DNA from: Cytophagaceae bacterium
GTDB lineage: Bacteria > Bacteroidota > Bacteroidia > Cytophagales > Cytophagaceae
Direction: 5' to 3'
DNA length: 64,000 nucleotides
Assembly: GCA_025455005.1 (NCBI GenBank)
Contig: JALONH010000010.1
Span: 35,221-99,220 of the forward strand
The position numbers and the translations under genes are program-made. Under the pieces are notes generated by a model. That model was given only the letters and a program-made list of their open reading frames with translations, did no database searches and was not told where the DNA came from. Shown here in pieces: positions 46,853-56,151 of this stretch; position 1 is the first letter of the stretch, and each line of letters opens with the position of its first letter.

Positions 46853-48985
46853 ATGATTCGATCCATTTCTAGGCTATTTATTTCCTTAGTAATAGCCGGT
46901 TTAAGTTGCTTCACTTCCCTTGCGGATGAAGGTATGTGGTTACCCATGTCCATCCACAAAAATTTTGATCAAATGCGTAAATTAGGTATACGCTTAAGTC
47001 CGGAGGATATTTACCAAGCCAATCAATCTTCATTAAAAGACGCTATTGTTAATTTTGGCAACTTTTGTACAGGTGAAATGATTTCCGGACAAGGTTTAAT
47101 ACTAACGAATCACCACTGTGGTTTTGATGCTATTCAATCGCACAGTAGCGTAGAACACGATTATTTAACCGATGGTTTTTGGGCTAAATCAAAAGAAGAA
47201 GAATTGCCTAATCCCGGCTTAACCGTTACGTTTTTAGTGAAGATGGAAGATGTAACACTTCGCTTGAAAGGTAAGTCAGAAGAGGAGAAAGAAAAAGAAA
47301 TAGAACGAATAAAACAGGAATACAGTGAAGGCACACACTATTCAATAGAAGTTGAAAACTTCTTTGAAGGTAATCAACAAATTGTTTTTGTTTATGAAAT
47401 TTTTAAAGACGTTCGATTAGTAGGTGCCCCTCCCTCTTCCGTTGGAAAATTTGGTGGCGACACGGACAACTGGATGTGGCCTCGTCACACCGGTGACTTT
47501 TCTATGTTTCGTGTTTACATGGGTAAAGACGGTAAACCTGCAGACTATTCAAAAGATAATGTACCCTATCAACCCAAAAAACACTTAACCATTTCATTAG
47601 CCGGTTATACTAAGGGTGATTATGCTATGATAATGGGTTATCCGGGAAGTACAGAGCGTTATATGAGTTCTTTTGGTGTTTCTATGGCATATGAGCAATC
47701 CAACCCGGCTATAGTAAAAATTCGAACGAAACGATTAGCCATTATGAAAGAACACATGGATGCGCAACCGGAAGTTAAAATTCAATATGCTTCTAAATAT
47801 GCAACCATATCCAATTATTGGAAATACTTTATCGGTCAAAACCAAGGCCTTCGTCGATTAGATGTCATTGCGGATAAGCAGCTTGAAGAAAGAAATTTTA
47901 AAGAATGGGTAGCCAAGGACTCCGCCCGAACATCTGAATATGGAACAGTATTAACGGATTTGGAAAAAGTATATACCGATTATCGTAAGGTCAATTTGTC
48001 TTATGTCTACTTACGAGAAGCTGTCTTTGGCTCGGAAGCATTATTGTTAGCTTACCGATTGAATAGTTGGTACACCCTTTCAAAAAACGCAGCGGATACA
48101 AGTGAAATCAATGCTGCATTGCAAAAATTTAAAGGGATTACAGAAGACTTTTATAAGGATTATAATCGTAGTACAGATGAAGAAATTACTGCTGCACTTT
48201 TAAAAATGTGCCACACTGATTTACCTCTTGAATTACAATCTAGTGTTTATGCTAAAATTGAAAAAAAATACAAAGGGGATTATAAACAATTTGTTTCGTC
48301 TATTTATTCCAAAAGTATTCTTGCAGACGCTGAAAAAATGAAACATTTTTTACTTGCTCCCTCCACAAAAGTATTAGATAAAGATCCCGTGTTTCAAACA
48401 ATGCTGACCATACTCATGGAATTCAGAGCAACCGCCGGTCCGGCTATAGGCCAAGCTACTGCTCGTTTAGAAAAATATAATCAACTCTATGTGAAAGGTA
48501 TACTGGAACAACGGTCATCCGATATCCTTTACCCCGATGCTAATTTCACCATGCGCTTGACATACGGTTCCGTTCAAGACTATTATCCTAAAGACGCTGT
48601 GTATTACAATTATTTTACCACCTTAGACGGTATAATTGAAAAAGAAGATAGTACGCACGAAGAATTTGTTGTTCCTGCAAAATTAAAAAATATCTACCTT
48701 AACAAAGATTTTGGAAGCTATACCAATTCAGACGGAAAGGTTCCGGTTTGTTTTATCACAACGAATGATATAACCGGTGGAAATTCGGGAAGCCCTGTCC
48801 TGAATGCAAATGGAGAATTAATAGGTTGTGCTTTTGACGGGAATTGGGAAGCTATGAGTGGGGATATCATTTATGAACCTGCGCTTCAACGAACGATTGC
48901 TGTAGATATACGATATATTTTATTTATGGTGGATAAATATGCGGATGCCGGATATTTATTAAAAGAAATGACCATCGTTAAGTAA
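46853..48985 (+). CDS. S46 family dipeptidyl peptidase, DPP7-like
   Basis: 710 residues with a signal peptide (MIRSISRLFISLVIAGLSC). S46 peptidases are periplasmic serine exopeptidases that release dipeptides in amino-acid-fermenting or proteolytic Bacteroidota. The catalytic triad is visible: His87/88 (TNHHCG), the Asp in FGGDTDNWMWPRHTGDF, and Ser645 in GGNSGSP. At Ser+18 (residue 663) the residue is Gly (AFDGNW); DPP11 enzymes have Arg there and prefer Asp/Glu, so this one should accept hydrophobic residues, like DPP7. A strong terminator follows. It may share its promoter region with no other gene. Confidence 0.94.
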   Translation: MIRSISRLFISLVIAGLSCFTSLADEGMWLPMSIHKNFDQMRKLGIRLSPEDIYQANQSSLKDAIVNFGNFCTGEMISGQGLILTNHHCGFDAIQSHSSVEHDYLTDGFWAKSKEEELPNPGLTVTFLVKMEDVTLRLKGKSEEEKEKEIERIKQEYSEGTHYSIEVENFFEGNQQIVFVYEIFKDVRLVGAPPSSVGKFGGDTDNWMWPRHTGDFSMFRVYMGKDGKPADYSKDNVPYQPKKHLTISLAGYTKGDYAMIMGYPGSTERYMSSFGVSMAYEQSNPAIVKIRTKRLAIMKEHMDAQPEVKIQYASKYATISNYWKYFIGQNQGLRRLDVIADKQLEERNFKEWVAKDSARTSEYGTVLTDLEKVYTDYRKVNLSYVYLREAVFGSEALLLAYRLNSWYTLSKNAADTSEINAALQKFKGITEDFYKDYNRSTDEEITAALLKMCHTDLPLELQSSVYAKIEKKYKGDYKQFVSSIYSKSILADAEKMKHFLLAPSTKVLDKDPVFQTMLTILMEFRATAGPAIGQATARLEKYNQLYVKGILEQRSSDILYPDANFTMRLTYGSVQDYYPKDAVYYNYFTTLDGIIEKEDSTHEEFVVPAKLKNIYLNKDFGSYTNSDGKVPVCFITTNDITGGNSGSPVLNANGELIGCAFDGNWEAMSGDIIYEPALQRTIAVDIRYILFMVDKYADAGYLLKEMTIVK

Positions 48986-49008
48986 ATCTTAAAAATTGTA
49001 CTATGCTC

Positions 49009-49038
49009 AGGAGTAATACATGTATTACTCCTTTTTTT
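49009..49038 (+). terminator. terminator after the S46 peptidase gene
   Basis: A perfect 24-base palindrome centred on CATG (AGGAGTAATACA with its complement) is followed by TTTTTTT, 23 bases after the stop. Confidence 0.88.
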
Positions 49039-49155
49039 ATATTTTTTTAAAGAAACGACTCACCTACAATTAACCACCATTCGATTCCAAAAATAGGATA
49101 TACATCAAAAGTTTGAAGGAAAGTATAACCCTTTGAAATAATAGTCCGTATTAAA

Positions 49156-49171
49156 GTACAAGAACTTGTAC
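49156..49171. promoter_or_regulatory. inverted repeat, candidate operator of the XRE regulator
   Basis: GTACAAG-AA-CTTGTAC is a perfect 7-bp inverted repeat with a 2-base spacer, 137 bases before the XRE start codon. A weaker related sequence, GACAAGTTCCTGTT, lies near 49193-49206. Such half-sites fit autoregulation by an XRE dimer. The rest of 48986-49307 shows no gene. Confidence 0.4.
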
Positions 49172-49307
49172 AATAAATACAATGTATCTACTGACAAGTT
49201 CCTGTTGAGGTACGTATACCTTCTTGTTCTGCTCCAAACAAAGATAGGTTTTGAACCCAACAATTCAAACATTTGAATATTAATTTTTACAAAAACAGTT
49301 AAAAATT

Positions 49308-49655
49308 ATGGGAATTCCTGTCAGTGAAAGGATTGAAATGATACTAAAACATTTCAATTTAAATCAAAAACAATTAGCGAGGTTATCCAATCTACCGGAA
49401 AACACTCTTTCTAATGCTAAAAAAGGGAAAAATATACCTAATCTGGATTTTTTCAATTCCATATACAAAGCATTGCCGGTATTAAGTCCGCACTGGCTTT
49501 TTATGGGTGAAGGCACCATGTTAGCCGATAGTACCTCTGTACCACAAGAACAAGATGTGGTTAAAAAAATGGAAGAGATGCGAAAAGAAATCGACTATCT
49601 ACGGGAGCAAATCCGAGACAAGGAAGAAATTATTAACTTATTAAAATCAAAATAA
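49308..49655 (+). CDS. XRE-family HTH transcriptional regulator with C-terminal coiled coil
   Basis: 115 residues. Residues 1-65 are a helix-turn-helix XRE domain (LNQKQLARLSNLPENTLSNAKKGKNIPNLDF). LSPHWLFMGEG follows, a linker common in Bacteroidota regulators of this type. Residues ~80-115 (VVKKMEEMRKEIDYLREQI and on) are a predicted coiled coil for dimerisation. There is no peptidase or sensor domain. It is preceded by a candidate operator palindrome and followed by a strong terminator, so it is a single-gene unit; targets are unknown. Confidence 0.88.
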   Translation: MGIPVSERIEMILKHFNLNQKQLARLSNLPENTLSNAKKGKNIPNLDFFNSIYKALPVLSPHWLFMGEGTMLADSTSVPQEQDVVKKMEEMRKEIDYLREQIRDKEEIINLLKSK

Positions 49656-49690
49656 TATCGATACTACCTTTACCCAATTGTATACTGCTC

Positions 49691-49725
49691 GGAAGCCAAC
49701 GTTCACGCGTTGGCTTCCTTTTTTC
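49691..49725 (+). terminator. terminator after the XRE gene
   Basis: Stem GGAAGCCAACG/CGTTGGCTTCC with a 6-nt loop followed by TTTTTT, 36 bases after the stop. Confidence 0.92.
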
Positions 49726-49727
49726 TG

Positions 49728-49759
49728 TTTCGAATAGCCCGATAAATTAATTACCTTTG
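49728..49759 (+). promoter_or_regulatory. valS promoter
   Basis: TACCTTTG at 49752-49759 is an exact -7 box; TTTC at 49728-49731 sits 20 bases upstream as a -33 box with one mismatch. The valS start is 52 bases downstream of the -7 box. Confidence 0.6.
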
Positions 49760-49810
49760 AGACTTAAACCAATTCAAACGCATAGAAGTAACGACCGATA
49801 GATTTAAGTT

Positions 49811-52456
49811 ATGAGTGATTCAATTAAAAAAACATATTCCCCAAGTGAAGTAGAGAACAAATGGTATGCCTATTGGATGCAACAGGGGTACTTTCATGCA
49901 AAGCCTAATCCTTCTAAAGAGCCCTATTGCATAGTTATTCCCCCTCCCAATGTAACCGGCGTTCTTCATATGGGGCATATGTTGAATAACACCATTCAAG
50001 ATGTTTTAGTACGACGAGCTCGAATGCAAGGAAAAGAAGCTTGTTGGGTTCCGGGTACGGATCACGCATCTATAGCTACGGAAGCAAAAGTTGTTGCTTT
50101 ATTACGCGAACAAGGAATTAAAAAAAGTGATTTATCGCGGGACGCTTTCTTAGGGCATGCTTGGAATTGGAAAGAAAAATATGGTGGTATTATTCTTCAA
50201 CAATTAAAAAAATTAGGTGCCTCGTGCGATTGGGATAGAACACGATTTACTATGGAACCGAATCTATCCGAAGCAGTTTTGGAGGTTTTTGTTCGGTTAT
50301 ATAAAGATGGCCTAATTTATAGAGGCCATCGAATGGTGAATTGGGACCCGGAAGGTAAAACAGCTTTGTCGGATGAAGAAGTAATTCATAAAGATGTTCA
50401 ATCTAAACTGTATTATATTAAATATCCAGTAGAAGGAAGTAACGATTTCGCTGTGGTTGCTACTACTCGACCTGAAACGTTATTAGGAGACACAGCAGTG
50501 TGTATTCATCCAAAGGATGAGCGTTGGCAGCATTTAAAAGGTAAAAAAGTTCTTTTGCCCCTTTTACAAAAACCCATTCCAATTATTGAGGATGAGTATG
50601 TGGATATAGAATTTGGAACGGGGTGTCTAAAGGTAACACCGGCACATGATATGAACGATTATCAACTCGGTCAAAAACATGGATTAGAAATAATCGACAT
50701 TATGAACGATGATGGTACGTTCAATGAAAAGGCGCAGTTATACATTGGACAGGATCGTTTCAAGGTTCGGAAACTAATAGTGTCCGATTTGGAAGAAAAA
50801 GGATTTTTAATCAAAGTTGAAGATTTAAAAAATAGTATCGGTTATTCAGAACGGACCAACGCGGTAGTAGAACCAAGGTTGAGTTTGCAGTGGTTCGTGG
50901 ATATGAAAGCGTTCATGAAAAAACACCCACAAGTATTGGATGATGTAATGAACGATACCATTCAATTACATCCGGCCAAATTTAAAAACACCTACAAACA
51001 TTGGATTGAAAATATTAAAGATTGGTGTATATCTCGTCAATTGTGGTGGGGACAACGTATACCGGCTTGGTATCTTCCGGACGGTTCTTATGTCGTAGCC
51101 TTAGATGCTTCTGCTGCTCTCAAAGAAGCTCAACAGATGCACCCCGGCATTACCATCGAAGATTTAAAACAAGATGAAGATGTGTTGGACACATGGTTTT
51201 CATCTTGGTTGTGGCCTATCTCTGTATTTGATGGATTCAAAGATCCACAAAATGATGCTATCAAGTATTTCTACCCTACCCATGATTTAGTGACCGCTCC
51301 CGAAATTTTATTCTTTTGGGTAGCTCGTATGATTATGGCCGGTTATGCTTTTAACGGTCAAGCACCATTTAAAAATGTGTATTTAACCGGTATTGTTCGG
51401 GATAAACAAGGTCGGAAAATGTCTAAGTCACTTGGAAATTCCCCGGACCCATTAGATTTAATTCAAGTATATGGAGCGGATGGTGTACGATTTGGAATGT
51501 TACTGAGCTCTCCGGCGGGAAATGATTTGTTATTTGATGAAAAATATTGTGAACAAGGAAGAAACTTTAGCAATAAAATTTGGAATGCCTATCGATTAAT
51601 AAAAAGTTGGGACGTACAAAATGATTTAGAATACACGAATGCTCCGGCAGTAGATTGGTTAGAAGCGAAAATACAAAGTGTATTGGTTGAGATTGAAGAT
51701 CATTTCCAAAAATATAAATTATCCGATGCCTTAATGGCTATGTATAAGCTTGTATGGGATGATTTCTGCGCTTGGTATTTAGAGATGATAAAGCCTGAAT
51801 TTGGTAAACCGATGGATGCTACAACCTTTTCCAAGACAATTACATTATTTGAAACGTTGCTTCGAATTGTGCATCCGTTCATGCCTTTCTTATCAGAAGA
51901 ATTGTGGCAAGAAATTAAACAAAGATCCAATTCAGAAGCGCTAATCGTAAGTGCATGGCCAACGTCTAAGGTTATAAACAGTGCTGCATTACAACAAGGA
52001 AATATGATCTTAGAGGTCATTAGCTCGATTCGAAATATCCGCTCCGCTAAACAATTGACCAAAGAGGATAAGCCGGAATTATACATCAAATCGAACCAGT
52101 ATGATGTATACCAATCGTTTGCTTCGATTATTATAAAATTAAGCGGTTGTTCTTCCATTCAAGCAACGAAAGAAAAAATTGACGGTGCTACCACCTTTAT
52201 ACTTAAAAACGATGAGTTTTATCTTCCAATCGAATTATCCACGGAGGATCAAGAAAAAGAAAAAGAACGTATCGAAAAAGAACTGGCTTACGTAAAAGGT
52301 TTCTTAGTGTCGGTCGAGAAAAAATTGTCGAATGAACGATTTGTTTCCGGAGCGCCTGCCACTGTACTCGAAAACGAACGCCAAAAACAAGCGGATGCCC
52401 TTGCAAAAATTAACGCCTTGGAAACCGCATTAAAAGAATTAATAGGATCTTTATGA
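49811..52456 (+). CDS. valS: valyl-tRNA synthetase
   Basis: 881 residues. It charges tRNA-Val. Class I signatures HMGH (residues 53-56, in NVTGVLHMGHMLN) and KMSKS (GRKMSKSLGN, ~535) are intact, an editing CP1 domain lies between (TTRPETLLGDTAVCIHP), and the C-terminal coiled-coil arm (~815-880) has the usual VSVEKKLSNERFVSGAP. The stop overlaps the next start by 4 bases (ATGA), so an OmpA-type gene is coupled to it. No T-box leader is visible. Confidence 0.98.
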   Translation: MSDSIKKTYSPSEVENKWYAYWMQQGYFHAKPNPSKEPYCIVIPPPNVTGVLHMGHMLNNTIQDVLVRRARMQGKEACWVPGTDHASIATEAKVVALLREQGIKKSDLSRDAFLGHAWNWKEKYGGIILQQLKKLGASCDWDRTRFTMEPNLSEAVLEVFVRLYKDGLIYRGHRMVNWDPEGKTALSDEEVIHKDVQSKLYYIKYPVEGSNDFAVVATTRPETLLGDTAVCIHPKDERWQHLKGKKVLLPLLQKPIPIIEDEYVDIEFGTGCLKVTPAHDMNDYQLGQKHGLEIIDIMNDDGTFNEKAQLYIGQDRFKVRKLIVSDLEEKGFLIKVEDLKNSIGYSERTNAVVEPRLSLQWFVDMKAFMKKHPQVLDDVMNDTIQLHPAKFKNTYKHWIENIKDWCISRQLWWGQRIPAWYLPDGSYVVALDASAALKEAQQMHPGITIEDLKQDEDVLDTWFSSWLWPISVFDGFKDPQNDAIKYFYPTHDLVTAPEILFFWVARMIMAGYAFNGQAPFKNVYLTGIVRDKQGRKMSKSLGNSPDPLDLIQVYGADGVRFGMLLSSPAGNDLLFDEKYCEQGRNFSNKIWNAYRLIKSWDVQNDLEYTNAPAVDWLEAKIQSVLVEIEDHFQKYKLSDALMAMYKLVWDDFCAWYLEMIKPEFGKPMDATTFSKTITLFETLLRIVHPFMPFLSEELWQEIKQRSNSEALIVSAWPTSKVINSAALQQGNMILEVISSIRNIRSAKQLTKEDKPELYIKSNQYDVYQSFASIIIKLSGCSSIQATKEKIDGATTFILKNDEFYLPIELSTEDQEKEKERIEKELAYVKGFLVSVEKKLSNERFVSGAPATVLENERQKQADALAKINALETALKELIGSL

Positions 52457-53418
52457 AAAACTATTTGTTACACATCTGTCTGTTATTTTGTTGTACCACT
52501 GCACTATTATCTTTTGATGCAGTAGCTCAAAATCCAAAACAAAGTAAAGCGTACGCTAAAAAAGCTAAAGCTGCTAAAAAGGTAAAAAAAGAGGCGTATA
52601 CTCCGGTATACCATGATGCAGATTCGGACGGGGATGGTGTACCGAATACCAGAGACAAATGTATTCATACTCCCAAAGGAGAACCTGTTACACCGTTTGG
52701 ATGCCCATATGATGTGGATTTTGATGGTATATACGATTATGAAGATTCGTGTAAAAATGAACCAGGACCTAGAGAAAACCATGGTTGTCCGTGGGGTGAT
52801 AAAGACAACGATGGTATTTTAGACAATGTAGATGCATGTCCTAATGTACCCGGTTTAAAGACCTTTAAAGGTTGTCCGGATACAGATGGCGACGGAATTC
52901 CGGACCCTCAGGACAAATGTCCTAAACAACCCGGTACAATACAGTACGAAGGTTGTCCACCACCCTTTATTGATAAAGACGGAGATGGTGTAAGCGATTA
53001 TGACGACTTATGCCCCGAAACACCGGGGGTAAAAACCAACAGAGGTTGTCCGGAATTGAAGCCGGAAGAAAAGGCCGCGATTCAAAAAGCATTTGATAAT
53101 TTACTTTTTGAAACAGGATCCGATGTTATAGTGTCCAGTTCATATGATGCCTTAAATGAATTAGCAAAAGTGTTAGTTAATAACCCTAGATATAATTTAT
53201 ACTTAGAAGGGCATACCGATAATGTAGGGGACGATGAAGCCAATTTAGATTTATCCCGCAGACGTGCACTCTCAGTAAAAAATTATTTGGTATCCAGAGG
53301 TGTTTTATCTAATCGTATCACGACAGATGGTTTTGGAGAAACAAGACCTAAAGCTACGAATGAAACACCGGAAGGAAGAAAATTAAACCGACGTGTGGAA
53401 ATGTTAATTATTCAATAA
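52453..53418 (+). CDS. OmpA-family protein with thrombospondin type 3 repeats
   Basis: 321 residues. It has a signal peptide ending near DAVAQ, then a Lys/Ala-rich stretch (QSKAYAKKAKAAKKVKK, ~30-50). Residues ~58-200 carry about five calcium-binding TSP3-like repeats (DSDGDGVPNTRDKC, DVDFDGIYDYEDSC, DKDNDGILDNVDAC, DTDGDGIPDPQDKC, DKDGDGVSDYDDLC). Residues ~205-321 are an OmpA C-terminal peptidoglycan-binding domain (LEGHTDNVGDDEANLDLSRRRA). It has no large barrel of its own. It likely anchors the outer membrane to peptidoglycan. It is coupled to valS by a 4-base overlap. Confidence 0.94.
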   Translation: MKNYLLHICLLFCCTTALLSFDAVAQNPKQSKAYAKKAKAAKKVKKEAYTPVYHDADSDGDGVPNTRDKCIHTPKGEPVTPFGCPYDVDFDGIYDYEDSCKNEPGPRENHGCPWGDKDNDGILDNVDACPNVPGLKTFKGCPDTDGDGIPDPQDKCPKQPGTIQYEGCPPPFIDKDGDGVSDYDDLCPETPGVKTNRGCPELKPEEKAAIQKAFDNLLFETGSDVIVSSSYDALNELAKVLVNNPRYNLYLEGHTDNVGDDEANLDLSRRRALSVKNYLVSRGVLSNRITTDGFGETRPKATNETPEGRKLNRRVEMLIIQ

Positions 53419-53440
53419 TTATAATAGCTCAAATACTCTA

Positions 53441-53473
53441 CAACAAAGGCCTCTATTGAGGCCTTTGTTGTTT
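53441..53473 (+). terminator. terminator after the OmpA gene
   Basis: A 13-bp perfect stem CAACAAAGGCCTC/GAGGCCTTTGTTG with a TATT loop; only a short T tract follows. Confidence 0.75.
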
Positions 53474-53587
53474 AATAGAAGCAGGTACATTTTTTGGAAT
53501 CTATTTTTTGAAAATTTTTTTGATGTAAGAAAAAACTATTGTTTTCCTAATTAAGTAAAACTCTACATCATCTAACCCTTTCTGCTT

Positions 53588-56074
53588 ATGAAAAAGATGT
53601 ACCGTTATTTTTATGTTCCTTTTTTCCTTTTACTGCTGCACTTGTTTCAGAACATGTCCTTTGGTCAATGTCCAACAGATTTATTAAGTGGACAAAATTT
53701 AGTAATCAATGGAGATTTCTCACAAGGCTACGTCGGTTGGACCTATACGCCGGATCCTACCAGAGCCGTTGGTTATGCTATATTTAATCCACCGGGTTGG
53801 TCTAATCCCGGGAATATCTATGTAGGTTCCAATCCGGTTACCTTCAATCCGGGACCTCCGCCTTTTATGAGTTATGGAGATCATACTTCGGGAAGTGGAA
53901 ATATGTTAATGGTAGATGGTATTTGTGTATTAGGTATTAAACTGTGGCAACAATCCGGTATACCTATTAAACCCAATACAAATTATTATTTTTCCGTTTG
54001 GATTTCTTCACTAAAAGATCAACCGAATTTCCCCGGTGTATTAAATTTTGATATTAACGGAACGAACATTGGTAGTTTAATCACGGCTCCTGCTCTTGGA
54101 GCTACTTGGATAAAATATGAAACTATATGGAACTCCGGCCCTACACCACCGGCTACTGTTACCATCAGTATTGAAAACAGTAACACTGTCGGATGTGCCT
54201 CTGAAGTTGATTTTGCTATTGATGATATTTCTTTCATTCCTGGTTGTGCTTATGGTGCACCGGGACCACAACCTAATCTTGGAGCAGATAGAACGATTTG
54301 TGGAACCGGAGGGTCTATTGTTTTGAATGCGAATGTACCTATTAACGCAACTACTACCGTTACTTGGAGTTCCAACGTAAGCGGTCCAATTTCCGGCACT
54401 GGACTAGGCGCACCTTATACTAAAACGATAACAGCACCCGGTACCTATTCCGTCTGTGTAAGCGATAATGGTTCTTGTACAAAATCAGACATTATCGTAA
54501 TAACGAATACATTCAGTATTAACTTAGGTCCGGATTTAAATTTATGTAACCCTACTTCTACTACACTCGATGCGCAATTTACCGGTACCGGTGTAACCTA
54601 TCAATGGTTTCGAAACCATCCTACGCTTGCTCCGGCTCCCAACAATGCGCGTACATATTTAGTAACAACACCCGGAACCTATCGAGTAAATGTTACAGAC
54701 CCTTTATGCGGAGTACAAAGCGATATCATTAACATCACATCCTCTGCTCCTACTCCGGTAGATGCCTATTACTGTACTGCAGGTGAAACCCCCACATTAA
54801 GTGTTACAGGATCAGGCACCTTCCGTTGGTATACTACAGCTACCAAAGGTACCGGTACACTGTTAGGATCCGGTTCTAACTATACAACTCCGGCGTTAAC
54901 ACCTTCCTCTACTTACACCTATTACGTAGAAGACATTACGGTAACACCCGGAGTGGTAGGTCAAACAACAGAATTCTCTTCCGGAAATTATAACAACTAT
55001 ATTTACAACTTAAATGATCATGGTACAAACTTTACCGTTACACAAGACTTCAGTATAAGTTCTGTTCAAGTTCCTATTCGGATCTCCAATCCTAATGGTA
55101 CAACCAATAACACTATGGCAATTCGACTGGAAGTGTGTGATGCATCCGGTAACGTTCTTGCTCCTCGTATCAATGCTATTTCATCTCCCGTAGTGATACC
55201 CTTTTCTGCTAATACGTTTACGTTGTATACTTTTAGTTTTACCAACTTTACTATTCCAGCTAGTGTGGGTCCTAATCTAATGATGAAATTATTCATCACT
55301 GATGCCGGTGGTAGTACTCGACTTACCAATTATGAAGACTGGAGATTTGAAATCGGGAAACGTGAAAATATTACCGGTACAATTTACCCCTATAATTCTA
55401 CTATTCCCGGGGTAGTCAGCTTAACTTCTTTACGAGAATTTGGGAATAACCAATCAAATAAATACGCACTTTACAATTGGAACATAGGTGCTACTACGCC
55501 TTGTGCTCGTATACCGGTAAGAGCCATCTACAACTGCCCTACACCTGTAGATTGGGTTCAGTATAGTGTGTATTCTATAAATTCTACTACAGCAAAAATT
55601 CAATGGAGTACTGCTAAAGAAATAAATAATAGTCATTTTATTGTTTGGCGTTCATTAGACGGTATAAATTGGACTTCAATCGGAAGGTTAAATGGCTCGG
55701 GAACTACATCGTCGATTAACCGCTACGAATTTATAGATACAGCAGTACCTACTGTTATCGCATACTATAAAATCCAACAAATGGATAGTAATGGAGATAC
55801 TTCCAGCACCCCTATTTTAACACATAATACAGAAGACTGGCTTGTTCGAATATACCCTAACCCCTTTGATCAACATACTGAATTGTATGTATCTACTCCA
55901 ACTACTGTTCCTGTTACCTATAGAATTTACTCTCCTACCGGAATCGTATTGGTTATGGATGAAAGGGAAACGAACCAAGCCATCAATATTCCGGAATTAG
56001 CTTCTTCCGGCATATACATAGTTCAAGTACAAGTAATGAATGAAATCAAGTCAATAAAATTGATAAAAAATTAA
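53588..56074 (+). CDS. T9SS-exported surface protein, type A sorting domain
   Basis: 828 residues. It has a signal peptide (MYRYFYVPFFLLLLHLFQ, cleavage near SFGQ). Residues ~35-215 form a carbohydrate-binding-like jelly-roll domain (LVINGDFSQGYVGW... IDDISF). Several Ig/PKD-like segments follow (GADRTICGTGGSIVLNA and NLGPDLNLCNPTSTTLDA), then a domain with FRWYTTATKGTGTLL. The last ~80 residues, VRIYPNPFDQHTELYV and on to IYIVQVQVMNEIKSIKLIKN, are the type A T9SS sorting domain. It is likely an adhesin or matrix protein on the cell surface or secreted. It is monocistronic. Confidence 0.9.
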   Translation: MKKMYRYFYVPFFLLLLHLFQNMSFGQCPTDLLSGQNLVINGDFSQGYVGWTYTPDPTRAVGYAIFNPPGWSNPGNIYVGSNPVTFNPGPPPFMSYGDHTSGSGNMLMVDGICVLGIKLWQQSGIPIKPNTNYYFSVWISSLKDQPNFPGVLNFDINGTNIGSLITAPALGATWIKYETIWNSGPTPPATVTISIENSNTVGCASEVDFAIDDISFIPGCAYGAPGPQPNLGADRTICGTGGSIVLNANVPINATTTVTWSSNVSGPISGTGLGAPYTKTITAPGTYSVCVSDNGSCTKSDIIVITNTFSINLGPDLNLCNPTSTTLDAQFTGTGVTYQWFRNHPTLAPAPNNARTYLVTTPGTYRVNVTDPLCGVQSDIINITSSAPTPVDAYYCTAGETPTLSVTGSGTFRWYTTATKGTGTLLGSGSNYTTPALTPSSTYTYYVEDITVTPGVVGQTTEFSSGNYNNYIYNLNDHGTNFTVTQDFSISSVQVPIRISNPNGTTNNTMAIRLEVCDASGNVLAPRINAISSPVVIPFSANTFTLYTFSFTNFTIPASVGPNLMMKLFITDAGGSTRLTNYEDWRFEIGKRENITGTIYPYNSTIPGVVSLTSLREFGNNQSNKYALYNWNIGATTPCARIPVRAIYNCPTPVDWVQYSVYSINSTTAKIQWSTAKEINNSHFIVWRSLDGINWTSIGRLNGSGTTSSINRYEFIDTAVPTVIAYYKIQQMDSNGDTSSTPILTHNTEDWLVRIYPNPFDQHTELYVSTPTTVPVTYRIYSPTGIVLVMDERETNQAINIPELASSGIYIVQVQVMNEIKSIKLIKN

Positions 56075-56110
56075 ATAATATTTTTTGAGTAGTTAGTTGT
56101 TTGCAAGTTT

Positions 56111-56143
56111 AGACCTCTTATATCAAGAGGTCTTTTCTTTTTT
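56111..56143 (+). terminator. terminator after the T9SS cargo gene
   Basis: Stem AGACCTCTT/AAGAGGTCT with a 5-nt loop followed by TTTTC and more T residues; it lies just before the stop of the convergent ald gene. Confidence 0.82.
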
Positions 56144-56151
56144 TAATTATT

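Noticed and set aside
49660..49811. T-box or other riboswitch before valS
   Set aside because: The hairpin is the XRE terminator and a normal promoter follows; no leader structure is seen.
52507..52782. Minus-strand frame in the OmpA gene
   Set aside because: Antisense to TSP3 repeats; compositional artefact.
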